Of a stretch of 63,365 nt of DNA, positions 44,277-54,474 are shown in pieces (positions within the stretch are counted from its first letter, which is position 1; each line of letters starts with the position of its first letter). The position numbers and the translations under genes were made by a program. Source of the DNA: Pedosphaera parvula Ellin514 (GTDB lineage Bacteria > Verrucomicrobiota > Verrucomicrobiia > Limisphaerales > Pedosphaeraceae); contig NZ_ABOX02000043.1 in NCBI RefSeq assembly GCF_000172555.1, positions 1-63,365 on the forward strand. The letters run 5' to 3'. Under the pieces are notes generated by a model. That model saw only the letters and a program-made list of their open reading frames with translations. It made no database searches and had not been told where the DNA came from.

Positions 44277-47200
44277 ATGACCGAATCGGATCGTTTAAAA
44301 CTGGAACAACTCAAGCACTTGCAAGCCTCTTTGGAGCTTCAGGTGGAGAGGCTTCGACGTGATTTAGACTCCTTTGAGCGGCAACTTGCCGCTTCCCCTC
44401 CTGTTCCGCCACCCAAACCGGTTGAACCAGTCCAACCGGTAATTCCACGTGCAGAAGTTGTGCCGCCTCCAGTTCCAACCGCACCCGTAGCCAGGCTAGT
44501 GGAGATTCCAGTAATTCCTCCTCCGGTCATCAAATCATTTGAGACGGCTTCCAAAACGGCATCGACTTCTCCCGCACCCGAGCCGGTCATACCATCGGTT
44601 ACCGCTAATCCCATCGCCACTCTACTCGAAAGTCGTCCCCGTCCAGAAACAGGCCATATACCACCTTCTAAACCAGTTCAACCGCAGGCAGCACCAAAAG
44701 GCAAAGAAAAAGCCTCTTTTGAGATGAAGCTGGGCACTTTCTGGCTGGTTCGCATCGGCATTGTCATGGTGTTGACCGCGCTCGCCTTTTTCGGCACCTA
44801 CGCTTACCAAAACTTTATCCCGAGACTTGGCCCTGCGGGCAAAGTCGGCCTTCTCTACCTGGCCAGCGCTGCGCTTCTGGGTACTGGCGCGTGGCTTCCT
44901 CGCAAGCAGGAAAAACTTAAAAATTATTCCCAGGTGCTTCTGGCGGGTGGCCTGGCTGCAGTATATTTCACCACTTACGCCGCTTACCACATTCCCAACC
45001 TGCGTGTCATTGGTAGCGCACTGCTCGACGGCACCCTGCTCCTCGGGTGGGCGGGATTCATCATCTGGCTCGCGGATCGCAAAAAATCCGAGGTCCTGGC
45101 TTTGTTCGCCGTTTTGCTCGCCTATTACACCTCCGTGATTACCAATGTTGGATTATTTACGCTGTATTCAAATCTGATTTTAGCTGCCGCTGCCGTCTTC
45201 TTTTTCGTCCGCAATCGCTGGGCCACACTCTCTTTCACCAGCCTCGCCGCCTCCTACGTCAGCTATGGATTCTGGCGATTTTACCAGGACGGTCATTGGC
45301 AATGGGCTTCGCCTGCGGAAGGACTATGGACCGGCAACTACTTTCTCATCTGCTACTGGGTAATCTTTACCGTGGCCGTTTTCCTTTCCAGACACGCCCA
45401 ATTCTCCGGCACCAAGCGTGCCTCCTTCGTCAGTTTAAATAACGGAGCCTTTTTCTGTGCCTTTATTCTAACCATGTTCCAGGTCCGGCAAGGTGGTTTT
45501 TGGAAGTTTTCACTTTTGTATGGAACAGTTCTGACCTGCATGGCCATTCTCGCTCAGCGCCTGTTCGCTTCCGACAAGATTCTCCGCAACACCTATCTCA
45601 CTCAGGGTTTGCTCCTGTTAACGCTCGGATTCATCACCAAGTTTACCGGGCTGCAACTCAGCCTCATACTGGCAGTTGAAAGCGTCGCTCTGGTGGTGCT
45701 GGGCCAGCAACTTCGCAACCAGATATTGCAAATTGGTTCTTACATTTGCGCCGCCCTCTCCGTCGGTTGGGCAGTTACCACCATGCATCCTATGGACCAC
45801 CACGGCGCGGTCATCGGTTCAGCCGTTGGCGCCTTGCTGCTCTTCAATGCCACCTGGTTCAGAAAACAAACCACTTTCGAAACCAGTCACACCCATACGC
45901 CCACGGCCTTCTTCACGATCCTATCACTTGCAATTTGGCTGGTGACATCCTGGCAAAATTCCACGCCGGAATGGCGCGGGGTTCTCCTCGCCGCGGAAAG
46001 CACTGTCCTGCTGCTCGCCGCCCGTCCGCTCGGCAACCGCGTGTTCAGCCTTGCCGTTCCGGTATTCGCCGGCCTGGGCATCGTCTGGGAGTTGCATACG
46101 CTCATTGAGCAATTCATCACCGTCCAATTCGCATCGCGCCAGGGTCTCTGGCAGGGAATCATCGTGGGAGCGTTGATGCTGGGAAACGCCCTCGCCCAAC
46201 AACGATTCGCTGCTCCTGCCGGGCCAAAGCAATTGTTTAATCCTCTCCGGGCCGCCTTCACGGCGGGAGGACTCCTGGGCTGGTTGGCTGCCACTGCCGC
46301 ATTCACCACTCAGGAATATTTTCCTTTGTCCCTGGCAGTTGAGGCATTGCTTTTCACCATTCTTTATTACGTGCTTCGGCTGCCCGAACTCACACTGTTC
46401 GGACAGGTCTTTCTGGTCTTTGGTCAGGTGTGCTGGATCTTGGAGTCCTTATCGACGCCCCATTTTACGCCTTGGTGGAACCCCGCCCTGATCGTGGTTA
46501 TTACTCTGGGTCTCAGTCACTGGTGGCAACGTCAGCAACAACTCAACTTCAAAAAGGAACTCACGCTCTTCCTGCAAGGAATCTATGCGTTGGCCGCGGT
46601 GGGCCTTCTTTACTTCTGGTTGCAACCTCATTTCAACAGTAATAACTGGCTCGCGTTGACCAGCCTCCTCGCCATCGTGGTTTCATTTTATGGACTGTTT
46701 ACACGCTCCTGGTTGCTGGTCGCCACCGGCCAGATTTTTCTCGTGGCCAGCGTCTGGCAATTCGCCGGGCAACTGGCCAACTCCGAGCCCTCATGGTATT
46801 TGGCGCTCGCCCCGATCGCGACGCTCTGCTTTTTTGCTCTCTTCACATTACAATGGCTGAGTCAGAAGCCCGGGGTAAACCCAATCATTTCCACACCGGT
46901 GCTCCAGCTTTCAATGATCTATCGCGCCTTGGCGGTGCTGATGTCGCTTTGGTGGACGCACAAGTATATTCCCGCACGTGAACAATGCTGGTTCCTGATG
47001 CTCATCGGATTCCTGCTGTTCTCGTTGGCTGGCTGGCGTCGCAACCGCGAACTGCTGATTTACAGCAGTGTGTTTACTCTCACCGGAATAATCCGATTCC
47101 TCATCCCGCTGGAGGGATCGTCCATCTATCTTCCCACTCTGCTCGCCCTGCTGCTCGTCCCCATCCAACAACGCATCGCCAAGGCATTCGAGAAAAACTA

Positions 47201-47549
47201 TCCTGTATCCTCTGAATTGCATGCCGGGGCCATGATCCTTGGCGCTCTGAGTCTTTGGCTCTACTTCTCACGCTGGGTTCTGCTTTCGGCGGATGGCTTC
47301 TACCTCACCGCCGCGTGGTCAGGTTATGCCCTGGTCCTGTTCATCGCCGGGATGGCTGTGCGCGAACGAGTTTATCGTTGGCTTGGCCTGAGCGTTCTCG
47401 CCTGTGCGCTGGGACGCGTCTCCTTCTTCGATGTTTGGAGACTGGAACCCATCTACCGCATCCTAAGCTTCCTGGCTCTCGGCATTGTTCTGTTGGTGCT
47501 CGGATTCCTTTACAATAAGTATCAGGAAAAAATCAAGGAATGGCTTTGA
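44277..47549 (+). CDS. DUF2339 polytopic membrane protein
   Basis: 1090 aa. The first 50 residues are a coiled coil (LEQLKHLQASLELQVERLRR), then a Pro/Val-rich linker to about residue 140. The rest is a dense array of TM helices (about 25-30), starting KLGTFWLVRIGIVMVLTALA and continuing GPAGKVGLLYLASAALLGTG, the DUF2339 signature. It ends LVLGFLYNKYQEKIKEWL. Inner-membrane protein of unknown function. Confidence 0.9.
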   Translation: MTESDRLKLEQLKHLQASLELQVERLRRDLDSFERQLAASPPVPPPKPVEPVQPVIPRAEVVPPPVPTAPVARLVEIPVIPPPVIKSFETASKTASTSPAPEPVIPSVTANPIATLLESRPRPETGHIPPSKPVQPQAAPKGKEKASFEMKLGTFWLVRIGIVMVLTALAFFGTYAYQNFIPRLGPAGKVGLLYLASAALLGTGAWLPRKQEKLKNYSQVLLAGGLAAVYFTTYAAYHIPNLRVIGSALLDGTLLLGWAGFIIWLADRKKSEVLALFAVLLAYYTSVITNVGLFTLYSNLILAAAAVFFFVRNRWATLSFTSLAASYVSYGFWRFYQDGHWQWASPAEGLWTGNYFLICYWVIFTVAVFLSRHAQFSGTKRASFVSLNNGAFFCAFILTMFQVRQGGFWKFSLLYGTVLTCMAILAQRLFASDKILRNTYLTQGLLLLTLGFITKFTGLQLSLILAVESVALVVLGQQLRNQILQIGSYICAALSVGWAVTTMHPMDHHGAVIGSAVGALLLFNATWFRKQTTFETSHTHTPTAFFTILSLAIWLVTSWQNSTPEWRGVLLAAESTVLLLAARPLGNRVFSLAVPVFAGLGIVWELHTLIEQFITVQFASRQGLWQGIIVGALMLGNALAQQRFAAPAGPKQLFNPLRAAFTAGGLLGWLAATAAFTTQEYFPLSLAVEALLFTILYYVLRLPELTLFGQVFLVFGQVCWILESLSTPHFTPWWNPALIVVITLGLSHWWQRQQQLNFKKELTLFLQGIYALAAVGLLYFWLQPHFNSNNWLALTSLLAIVVSFYGLFTRSWLLVATGQIFLVASVWQFAGQLANSEPSWYLALAPIATLCFFALFTLQWLSQKPGVNPIISTPVLQLSMIYRALAVLMSLWWTHKYIPAREQCWFLMLIGFLLFSLAGWRRNRELLIYSSVFTLTGIIRFLIPLEGSSIYLPTLLALLLVPIQQRIAKAFEKNYPVSSELHAGAMILGALSLWLYFSRWVLLSADGFYLTAAWSGYALVLFIAGMAVRERVYRWLGLSVLACALGRVSFFDVWRLEPIYRILSFLALGIVLLVLGFLYNKYQEKIKEWL

Positions 47550-47604
47550 AAACAATCCTTCCAGCCTTGATGCCAATTTACTCCGCAGCCTAATCAATAC
47601 AATA

Positions 47605-50600
47605 TCATCGCGGAGCCACCACCAAGTACTGTATCAAGTCCGCGATTTGTTGACGATTCAAACCCCCTTCCAATCCATCAGGCATGGCCGAGACTCCCAG
47701 CTCCTGTATGGCCTGAATATTAAACCTCGGCAGCAGCCGGTTGACTCCATTCTCCTGGCAAAGCGTGATGCTCCGGGCATCTTGATGCATGGTGAAACCT
47801 GTCAACATTTCCCCATCCAACAAAGGCACGAATTGAAGCATTCCCTGCTTGTTTACATCCAGGTTTGGATTCACGATCTTTGTCACCAGCCTCTCCTTTG
47901 GCCAACTTGCAGCTTCGGCCAGGTCCATCCCTCCCTGGTTTCCATCACGGCCCAGCCTGTGGCACGTGGCACAGCGATCCAAAAAGATGACCTGACCTTG
48001 CAGGGCATTGCCAACCAACTGCGCCACGGGCAGGATTTCAGCTGCCACTTGCTGGCGTTGAGCACGATCTGGCAGTACGAATAATCTCTCTGCCCGGCCA
48101 CGTATGTTCTGGTCAGGATGCCCGAGCAGAAACAGCGCTTCCGTTGAGGAGAGTTCAGAGGCTGCAATGCTGCGATTTTCAATCGCCGAAAGCAAAAGCT
48201 GCGTCCACTCCGGCCGGCTCAATAAGGCCACAATCGCATCCTTATGCGCGTAAGGCCTGAACAACGGCCACCGCTGCACAATTGTCTGCCCAATCCGCAA
48301 ACTCGAAAAACGCGCCAGCGTAATCAAGGCTGCCGATTGCACCTGCGCCACTTCCAGCAAGTCCAATCGATCTATCAACGCTGCTTCTGACTGCGCCGCG
48401 GTTCCCTCCTGCAAAAACAAGATGGCTTGCACTCGCCGATTTTCTGCCATGGTAGCATCCAAAGCCACCACTCTGGCACGTGCAAGTAATGCTCCCACGT
48501 TTGCATCTGCTGCCAACAGCGAGTTTCTGGAACACCGCAATTCATCGCCAAACTCCCTCAGCAAGGCAAAGTTTTCCGGTTCAGGCAGATTGCGCAGCAA
48601 CTCGATGACCTGCCTCACTTCCGCCGCTTCGTTCCTGGCCGCCAACATCCTGAACATCAGTCGCAAAAAGTCTCGTCCGCCAGGGTTATTCCGAAATGCC
48701 GGATCATTTATCACCAGCCCAAACACCTCCACCGCATCCTGCGTCAGCGAAGTCATCACCGCTGCCTGCATCCATTTGCTGCCTAAATCCGCCTTGAGCA
48801 GATTCACCAGTAGTTGATTCCGGCCATTATTCCGGATCGGACCCAGGGCGAAGGCAAGCTGATAACGCACCAATGGCGAAGGATCATTCCCCAGCTTGGT
48901 CAACTGCGTCCACATGACCGGTGAAGCCGAGCCGTCTGGCGGCACAAATTTATACGCCAGCATTACGGCATGTTCCCGCACCCGGTCATCCGCATCCTCC
49001 AGGCTCTTCAGCACATGCATTTCCACCAATAAATTCATGCCGTCGAGCACATGCAGCGCAGACATCCTGCCCAGCGGCGGAACCACCGGGGAATATATTG
49101 TCTGCGCCAGTGGGGCAATCGCCTTCTTATCCTGTCGTTCATAAAGCAGTCGCGCAGCGGTGTCACGATACCACCCGTTCGGTGACATCAACGCTGCCAC
49201 CAGATTCGTGCCACCGGCCTTGGCGAGGTCCGCTGATTTGGGTTGTTTGAAACTCACCGGCACAATTCGGTAGATATGCCCATGCCCTTTCACGGTCGCG
49301 AGGCCAGGCGTCGCGCCAGCCTTGTCCGACGCACCGGAAAATTCTGCTCCCATGTCTGCAATGTAAATGGCCCCATCAGGACCAGCTATCACTTGCCTTG
49401 GCCGGAACAAACCCGGCTTGCCTGACAGAAATTCAGTCCCTGCCTCATCCGCCAGCCGCCCGGCCACCATCTCCACTCCTTCCTCCACCAACTTTTCATG
49501 ATGCACGACAGCCCCTGCTGCATCCGCCATAAATGCATCGCCCACGTATGGGTCGCCATAAAGATTGCCTCGATAAATCGTCGTCCCTCCCGCACTCGTA
49601 AAGTGTGCGATCCCGCGCTCAGTTCCACCTCGCAACGTCCTCGCAGGCAAACTGCGCCTGAACCCCGGCCTGGTCGGCACACTCGCTGCTCTTGCACTTT
49701 GGATCGCATAGAGCCAATCCGCCGTCCCACCGCCAGCCACATCCAGGATCGGTCCCGGCATTTCGTAGTAGGGATTTCTTAACGCAAACTTCTCCTCATA
49801 CATCAGCAGCAACATCGGTGCCGTGGCGTAGGAAACAAACCGCCGCCCACGGTTGTCAAAGCAAATGCCCAATTGGGATGAACCATTCTCCACGAATAAT
49901 TGCGACGTTCTGGGGTCAAAGGAAAAATTTCCCTCCTTCAACACAATCGACTGCGTGTTTGGCGGTGTTCCGGAAACGATGTCGCCTCCCTGTCCTTCAG
50001 TGGTGCAATGAATCCGATTGTCCAAACCCCACCCAAAGCCATTGAACAGCACCGCATTGCTCAAGCGGTTCGTGCCGGCGTTAAACCCCTTGTAAACCAC
50101 CCGCCGCGCATCGGCCACTCCTTCTCCCTTGGTATCCTTCAAAAAAATAATCTGGCCCGCCGTGCCGACGAATACTCCGCCGGAATAACAAATAATCGAT
50201 GCCGGGCGATCCAGGTCATCCGCAAAAACTCGGCTCGTCTTGAACACTCCGTCCCCATCCGAATCCTCCAGCACCCGCACCAACCCCTTCTGGTTGCCGC
50301 CCAACCTCGGATCCTCGCTCGATTCCACCACAAACAATCGCCCGGATTCATCTAACGCCATCGCGATCGGAGATGCCACCATCGTCTCATCAGCCACCAT
50401 CTCCACCCGGAAACCTGGCTTTACCCGGAATAGCTTTGCCAACTCCGGTTGTGGCTTTGCCTCCCGCACAGGAGGGTTGGTGCTTTTCACTGCATTCGTC
50501 ACCGCCATAGGCTGATTCGTGCCGGGAGGTGCATTGGTGCTGTTCACCTCATTTGTTGCGGCAACGGGAATATTAGTGTTGGAAAGAGAATTGGTGCTGG

Positions 50601-50664
50601 GCGACTCCGCGGCCAACAGCTTCCCCACGAATAAAAAAACCACCAAACAGAAAAGGTGCTTCAT
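47605..50664 (-). CDS. Membrane-bound dehydrogenase/haem-binding protein of PVC type
   Basis: About 1019 aa from ATG 50664, which begins a signal peptide (MKHLFCLVVFLFVGKLLAA). A Thr/Asn/Pro-rich linker leads to a beta-propeller (FRVKPGFRVEMVADE, VRVLEDSDGDGVFKTSRVFA, IYIADMGAEF) of the Pirellula/Verrucomicrobium N-terminal dehydrogenase type. A HEAT-like helical region follows, and near the end a c-type cytochrome domain with haem site CATCH (RCATCHRLGRDG) and a C-terminal copper/haem-domain-like strand set. Periplasmic electron transfer or sugar oxidation is likely. It points convergently at the DUF2339 gene. Confidence 0.9.
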   Translation of the reverse strand: MKHLFCLVVFLFVGKLLAAESPSTNSLSNTNIPVAATNEVNSTNAPPGTNQPMAVTNAVKSTNPPVREAKPQPELAKLFRVKPGFRVEMVADETMVASPIAMALDESGRLFVVESSEDPRLGGNQKGLVRVLEDSDGDGVFKTSRVFADDLDRPASIICYSGGVFVGTAGQIIFLKDTKGEGVADARRVVYKGFNAGTNRLSNAVLFNGFGWGLDNRIHCTTEGQGGDIVSGTPPNTQSIVLKEGNFSFDPRTSQLFVENGSSQLGICFDNRGRRFVSYATAPMLLLMYEEKFALRNPYYEMPGPILDVAGGGTADWLYAIQSARAASVPTRPGFRRSLPARTLRGGTERGIAHFTSAGGTTIYRGNLYGDPYVGDAFMADAAGAVVHHEKLVEEGVEMVAGRLADEAGTEFLSGKPGLFRPRQVIAGPDGAIYIADMGAEFSGASDKAGATPGLATVKGHGHIYRIVPVSFKQPKSADLAKAGGTNLVAALMSPNGWYRDTAARLLYERQDKKAIAPLAQTIYSPVVPPLGRMSALHVLDGMNLLVEMHVLKSLEDADDRVREHAVMLAYKFVPPDGSASPVMWTQLTKLGNDPSPLVRYQLAFALGPIRNNGRNQLLVNLLKADLGSKWMQAAVMTSLTQDAVEVFGLVINDPAFRNNPGGRDFLRLMFRMLAARNEAAEVRQVIELLRNLPEPENFALLREFGDELRCSRNSLLAADANVGALLARARVVALDATMAENRRVQAILFLQEGTAAQSEAALIDRLDLLEVAQVQSAALITLARFSSLRIGQTIVQRWPLFRPYAHKDAIVALLSRPEWTQLLLSAIENRSIAASELSSTEALFLLGHPDQNIRGRAERLFVLPDRAQRQQVAAEILPVAQLVGNALQGQVIFLDRCATCHRLGRDGNQGGMDLAEAASWPKERLVTKIVNPNLDVNKQGMLQFVPLLDGEMLTGFTMHQDARSITLCQENGVNRLLPRFNIQAIQELGVSAMPDGLEGGLNRQQIADLIQYLVVAPR

Positions 50665-50883
50665 CCTGCTGTAACATGCATCATACATAGCCACTTGGGA
50701 AAGCCGGAAAAACTCTCCATTCCTCACCCCATCCCCCAAGCCCCTTCAATCCCATGCTTTATTTCACATACCAAACCGCCTTTATCCTCATAAAATTGAA
50801 AAAAACACCTTCAACAACGAACCCCTGACCACTGACGACCGGCCGGTTTACTGAAAACTCTGATGAAAAATTACACCGCTCCG

Positions 50884-51432
50884 CTAACCTTTTGAAATCC
50901 GGAGCACGGTATTCCAATTCCGCGTCGTCACCTGCTTCCCAAACTCCTTCTCCACGATATTCATCAATTCCGTCGTCTGCCGTTCCGGCGAAAGCACCAG
51001 CACACTGCACACCTCCCGCTCCGATGCACTCAAAATCCGAAAATCCTTCTCCGGCGTTTCATACGGAATCTTCAGCTTGCTCTTTACCTTCTGCGACAAA
51101 AACGTCACGTACAACCGCGTCTCTGGTGTCACCTGGATTTTCTTAAACGGATTCCGTTCCACCAAACTTTGGATCTCCTCCATCGACCGCACCAACACGC
51201 CCACCTCATGCCCCAAATCCTTTTTCAAATGCGCTCCAATCTTGCTGACCAGCACACCCTCATCACTCTCCACCGATTCAAACAAAACATTCCCGCTCGC
51301 CAGCACCGTTTTCACCTTCTCGAACCCCACCGCCTCAAACGATTTCTTCAACCCCTCCATCTTCACCGGCTTGTGACCACCCACATTAATCCCCCGCAAC
51401 AACGCCACATACCGAATCATCGTCTTTTTCAT
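50884..51432 (-). CDS. DUF1697 protein
   Basis: 182 aa. The start MIRYVALLRGINVGGHKPVK (after four residues) and VKTVLASGNVLFES are the DUF1697 hallmarks; the ending TRNWNTVLRIS also fits. Cytosolic, function unknown. Confidence 0.92.
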   Translation of the reverse strand: MKKTMIRYVALLRGINVGGHKPVKMEGLKKSFEAVGFEKVKTVLASGNVLFESVESDEGVLVSKIGAHLKKDLGHEVGVLVRSMEEIQSLVERNPFKKIQVTPETRLYVTFLSQKVKSKLKIPYETPEKDFRILSASEREVCSVLVLSPERQTTELMNIVEKEFGKQVTTRNWNTVLRISKG

Positions 51433-51910
51433 CGTCGGAAATTTTAATCCCCCCAGCTCATTTCACAAGTCAAAGGCGACTTGCGATAATGAACAACGCG
51501 CCAGCAATCCAATAACGGGTGGAGTGAGGCTGGTGCCCGTCTGGAAAGACCCCGAACTCAATCCTCGTCGGTGACCTAGCCAATATCCATCGAGCCCATC
51601 CGCGCACGCGACCTGCGATAATGAACCGCGCACCAGCTACCAGCCAAGGCCGTGTCACTCCGTGCGCGCGTCGCATTGTGTTTTGGCCGGTGTTGATCCT
51701 CCTGAAGGTTCCGCCAAAGCTGCCGCGCAAGCCCCGGGATTCCCGAAAGCTTGCGCGGGTATTTAACAAAAACCGCCGCAGTTGCAGTTCAAGTTGGGCT
51801 TATTGGGGGCCGCCCAATGACACAGCGCTGCCCCAAGTGGTACCAGAACGCGACATGTGCCAAATCTGCATACTGTGGGCCCCGCGATAAAGAGTTCCGA
51901 TGCCGCTGTG
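51433..51910. repeat. Intergenic region built of degenerate direct repeats
   Basis: No gene seen. Two related units begin near 51,478 and 51,609 (GACTTGCGATAATGAAC and GACCTGCGATAATGAAC), followed by CGCGCCAGC and CGCGCACCAGC. The 20-base string GCCCGTCTGGAAAGACCCCG at 51,535-51,554 is shared exactly with 17,954-17,973. This looks like a dispersed intergenic repeat of the genome. Confidence 0.5.
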
Positions 51911-53560
51911 TCAGTGACGCAGATCGCTGGTGGCACCTTGTACCAACAAATTCCAGTTGCCCCAAGCCGTTCCCGTGCCGGTGTTCCACTTGTGATACAG
52001 ATTGTTATTGGAGTCGGTCACAAAGATTTCCACGGCACCGTTCGCAGATGCCATCCCAGCGGCATTTGAGGCAAATCCGGAGCCTGCCGTGCCCAGATTG
52101 TCTGAACCCCAACTAGCCGCAAAACTCCCGTGGTAATAGTGGTTTATGGATTTGTTTGTATTGCGCACAAACACTTCCACGCCACCATCAGGCCTCACAA
52201 CGGCGCACGGTCTCCCCGAGCAGCTTCCGCTGCCGATCCGGGTCCAACCACCGCTGTTCCATGACGTGCCTTGACCGGTATCCCACCGGTTCACCAGATA
52301 TCCGCTGGTGTCCGTGGCAAATACCTGCACATAGCCGTTGGTATTGATTATTATCGTAGGGTCGCTGGCAATACCGCCACCCAGGCTTTGATACCCCCAA
52401 GGCTGGCCGGCACCGTTTTGATAAATATCCGTTATGGTTCCATCACTGCCATGGACTTCAACCTTCATGTATCCACTTGGCCGCGCGACGGCTCCCGGAT
52501 TGCCGGTGAACGAACCCGCCAGTATGCTGCTCCAGCCATTCCACGAGGTTCCCGCTCCGCTATTGTAATTGTGGTTCACATACCCGCCCGAGCCAACCGC
52601 AAAAATCTCCATGAAGCCACTGTGAAAAACCGGCACCACAGCGCTTTCCATGCTCCAGGCATCAAAATAACCCGCAGTCCAACCTGTTCCCGGGCCGGAG
52701 TTCCAGGCATGCCACGTGTTGCCATCAGTGCTGTTGGCGGCAAAAACCTCCTCCTGTCCGCCGGGATAGACGATCGAAGACGGTTTGAGCGTAACGTCGA
52801 ATCCCTCGCTGGTGGACGTCGCGATCAGCGGCGTGATCGAACTGCCATTGAAGACGTCGCGATCCATGAAGGCAAGGGTGTTGCCCGCACTGCTGGGCCA
52901 GTGGTATTGCCACACATCCCAGGCGCCCGATCCCCAAGGTTGGCAGCCGCCATCCTCCCAGGCGTTGCCGGTCTGCGGATTCCCATTGTCGGGTTGGGCA
53001 ATCCAGGCGCCCCACTGCGCCACGCTGCCGTCAAAGCTACAGGCTTCACCGGTGGTCGTATAGATTACAGGTGTGATCGAAACTCCATTTGCGGCAGCTT
53101 TGCTCTTGATGGAATTACACCACTGGTTGGCCCAGTCGGAGAAGCTGCTGGCGCCGGCATGGCCGGAAAAATCCTCAAAATCGAGCGCCGGCATGAGGGT
53201 CTTGCCATCGGCCGCAACCGTGTTTTTCACGATGTTCCAGAAGTAATTGGCCTCCGCCGTGGGCGAGTTCGCAGCGGGGCGGGCAAAATCATAAGCACCC
53301 ATGACAACCCCGGCGGCCTTGCCGTTGCTGATGTTGCTGCTGTAAAATCCGTCCGTGAAGGTTGTCCCCTCATTGGCCTTGGCCCAGGCGAACGAGATGC
53401 CGCCGTTTTTGATGGTCGTCCAGTTGATTGAACCGTTGTTGTTGGAAACGTCCACGCCGAGTGGCCGCGCCCACGCGCTCCCGGCTCCCATGGTCAGCAA
53501 CAACGAGGCGGCGGCCAGCGCCGTCCGTTGCAGGGTTGATGGTCTGATGGTTTTTTTCAT
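51911..53560 (-). CDS. Secreted GH25 lysozyme with lectin-like repeats
   Basis: 549 aa with a signal peptide (TALAAASLLLTMGAGSAWA). Residues 33-240 are a glycoside hydrolase 25 domain: PLGVDVSNNNGSINW (D37), FAWAKANEG, GAYDFARP and the catalytic MPALDFEDF (D127, E129), then VWQYHW. It would cut N-acetylmuramyl-glucosaminyl bonds. Residues about 255-545 are six repeats of about 48 aa (GYMKVEVHGSDGTITDIYQN, GYVQVFATDTSGYLVNRWDT, GGVEVFVRNTNKSINHYYHG), the pattern of PLL/tachylectin-like sugar-binding propellers. A peptidoglycan hydrolase with its own lectin, possibly aimed at other cells. Confidence 0.9.
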   Translation of the reverse strand: MKKTIRPSTLQRTALAAASLLLTMGAGSAWARPLGVDVSNNNGSINWTTIKNGGISFAWAKANEGTTFTDGFYSSNISNGKAAGVVMGAYDFARPAANSPTAEANYFWNIVKNTVAADGKTLMPALDFEDFSGHAGASSFSDWANQWCNSIKSKAAANGVSITPVIYTTTGEACSFDGSVAQWGAWIAQPDNGNPQTGNAWEDGGCQPWGSGAWDVWQYHWPSSAGNTLAFMDRDVFNGSSITPLIATSTSEGFDVTLKPSSIVYPGGQEEVFAANSTDGNTWHAWNSGPGTGWTAGYFDAWSMESAVVPVFHSGFMEIFAVGSGGYVNHNYNSGAGTSWNGWSSILAGSFTGNPGAVARPSGYMKVEVHGSDGTITDIYQNGAGQPWGYQSLGGGIASDPTIIINTNGYVQVFATDTSGYLVNRWDTGQGTSWNSGGWTRIGSGSCSGRPCAVVRPDGGVEVFVRNTNKSINHYYHGSFAASWGSDNLGTAGSGFASNAAGMASANGAVEIFVTDSNNNLYHKWNTGTGTAWGNWNLLVQGATSDLRH

Positions 53561-53963
53561 GCGGTTGTTTTCTTCTTCTTTGTTATGGTTTTGTTAGTAG
53601 TTTTGGGAGGCACCATGCGATCTTGGTTTTCCATTTGTCCTTGAATCATTGACTGACCAGGAACACCAGTAAAAGTAAAACCATGGCTTCGCGTAGATGT
53701 TGCGTGAGCCAATCATAAAATGGCGTTCGCAGACAATGACAAACTGGCAAAAAGTATAGATTTGGGTGCATCTCATCACTGTTCTTAATCTTAGAAAAGT
53801 TGATCAAAATGCCTCACTTTCCGAACAGTGGTTTTCTTTCTAAGAACGGTGTCAAGATGCGCCCTATGGATTTTTTGGCAAACCGGCAAAGATGAAGCAG
53901 CGCAAGTATCTCCTTCCCCACAATTGAATAATTCCCACCCAGTCGCTACAACTACACAAAAAT
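53561..53963. other. Long divergent promoter region, no gene
   Basis: It separates the lysozyme gene from a small divergent membrane-protein gene. AT-rich, without a recognisable coding sequence, hairpin or known riboswitch. Confidence 0.35.
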
Positions 53964-54221
53964 ATGAAAAAGGGTAGCGACAGTAATTACGTCTCCGTTG
54001 GCTCCTGGATGTTCATGATGCTCATCACCGCCATACCGGTGATCGGCTGGATCATGATTTTTGTCTGGGCCTTCACCGGCGAAAACGAATCCCGCAAAAA
54101 CTATTACCGCGCCATCCTCGCATGGATGCTGGTCTTCATCGCGGCAGCCGTGGCGCTGGTATTACTGGGCAGCTGGCCCGCCATCCAGGACCTGTTACAC
54201 ACGCAAAGCCACAAGAGATAA
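53964..54221 (+). CDS. Small two-helix membrane protein
   Basis: 85 aa with two hydrophobic helices (GSWMFMMLITAIPVIGWIMI FVW region and AWMLVFIAAAVALVLLGSW) flanked by charged ends. The loop NESRKNYYRAI is typical of small DUF-type inner-membrane proteins. Function unknown. Confidence 0.6.
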   Translation: MKKGSDSNYVSVGSWMFMMLITAIPVIGWIMIFVWAFTGENESRKNYYRAILAWMLVFIAAAVALVLLGSWPAIQDLLHTQSHKR

Positions 54222-54314
54222 CAATCTCAGCTGACACCACCATTCCCACCTGGCACTCAAATTCCCGCATCGAATCTCAACTTCCGGCACACTGAAAGCG
54301 TGCGAGCGTAGCAG

Positions 54315-54351
54315 CCTGGGGTAGCACCTGTAGTTTAGGTGCTACCCCAGG
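54315..54351. repeat. Perfect 15-bp inverted repeat
   Basis: CCTGGGGTAGCACCT (54,315-54,329) and its exact complement AGGTGCTACCCCAGG (54,337-54,351) flank a 7-base loop. There is no T tract on either side, so a simple terminator is unlikely. It lies between two convergent small genes and looks like a REP/MITE-type element. Confidence 0.7.
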
Positions 54352-54474
54352 ACAACTCCAAATCATTTTCTCCTTCGGCCCCAAATCGCCTGCCTCCTTC
54401 AACAACTCGAACCGAAGGACCAAAAAATGTAGGCGCTCCTTAATTTATCAATTGGCAAAGCAGTTGACTCTTAA

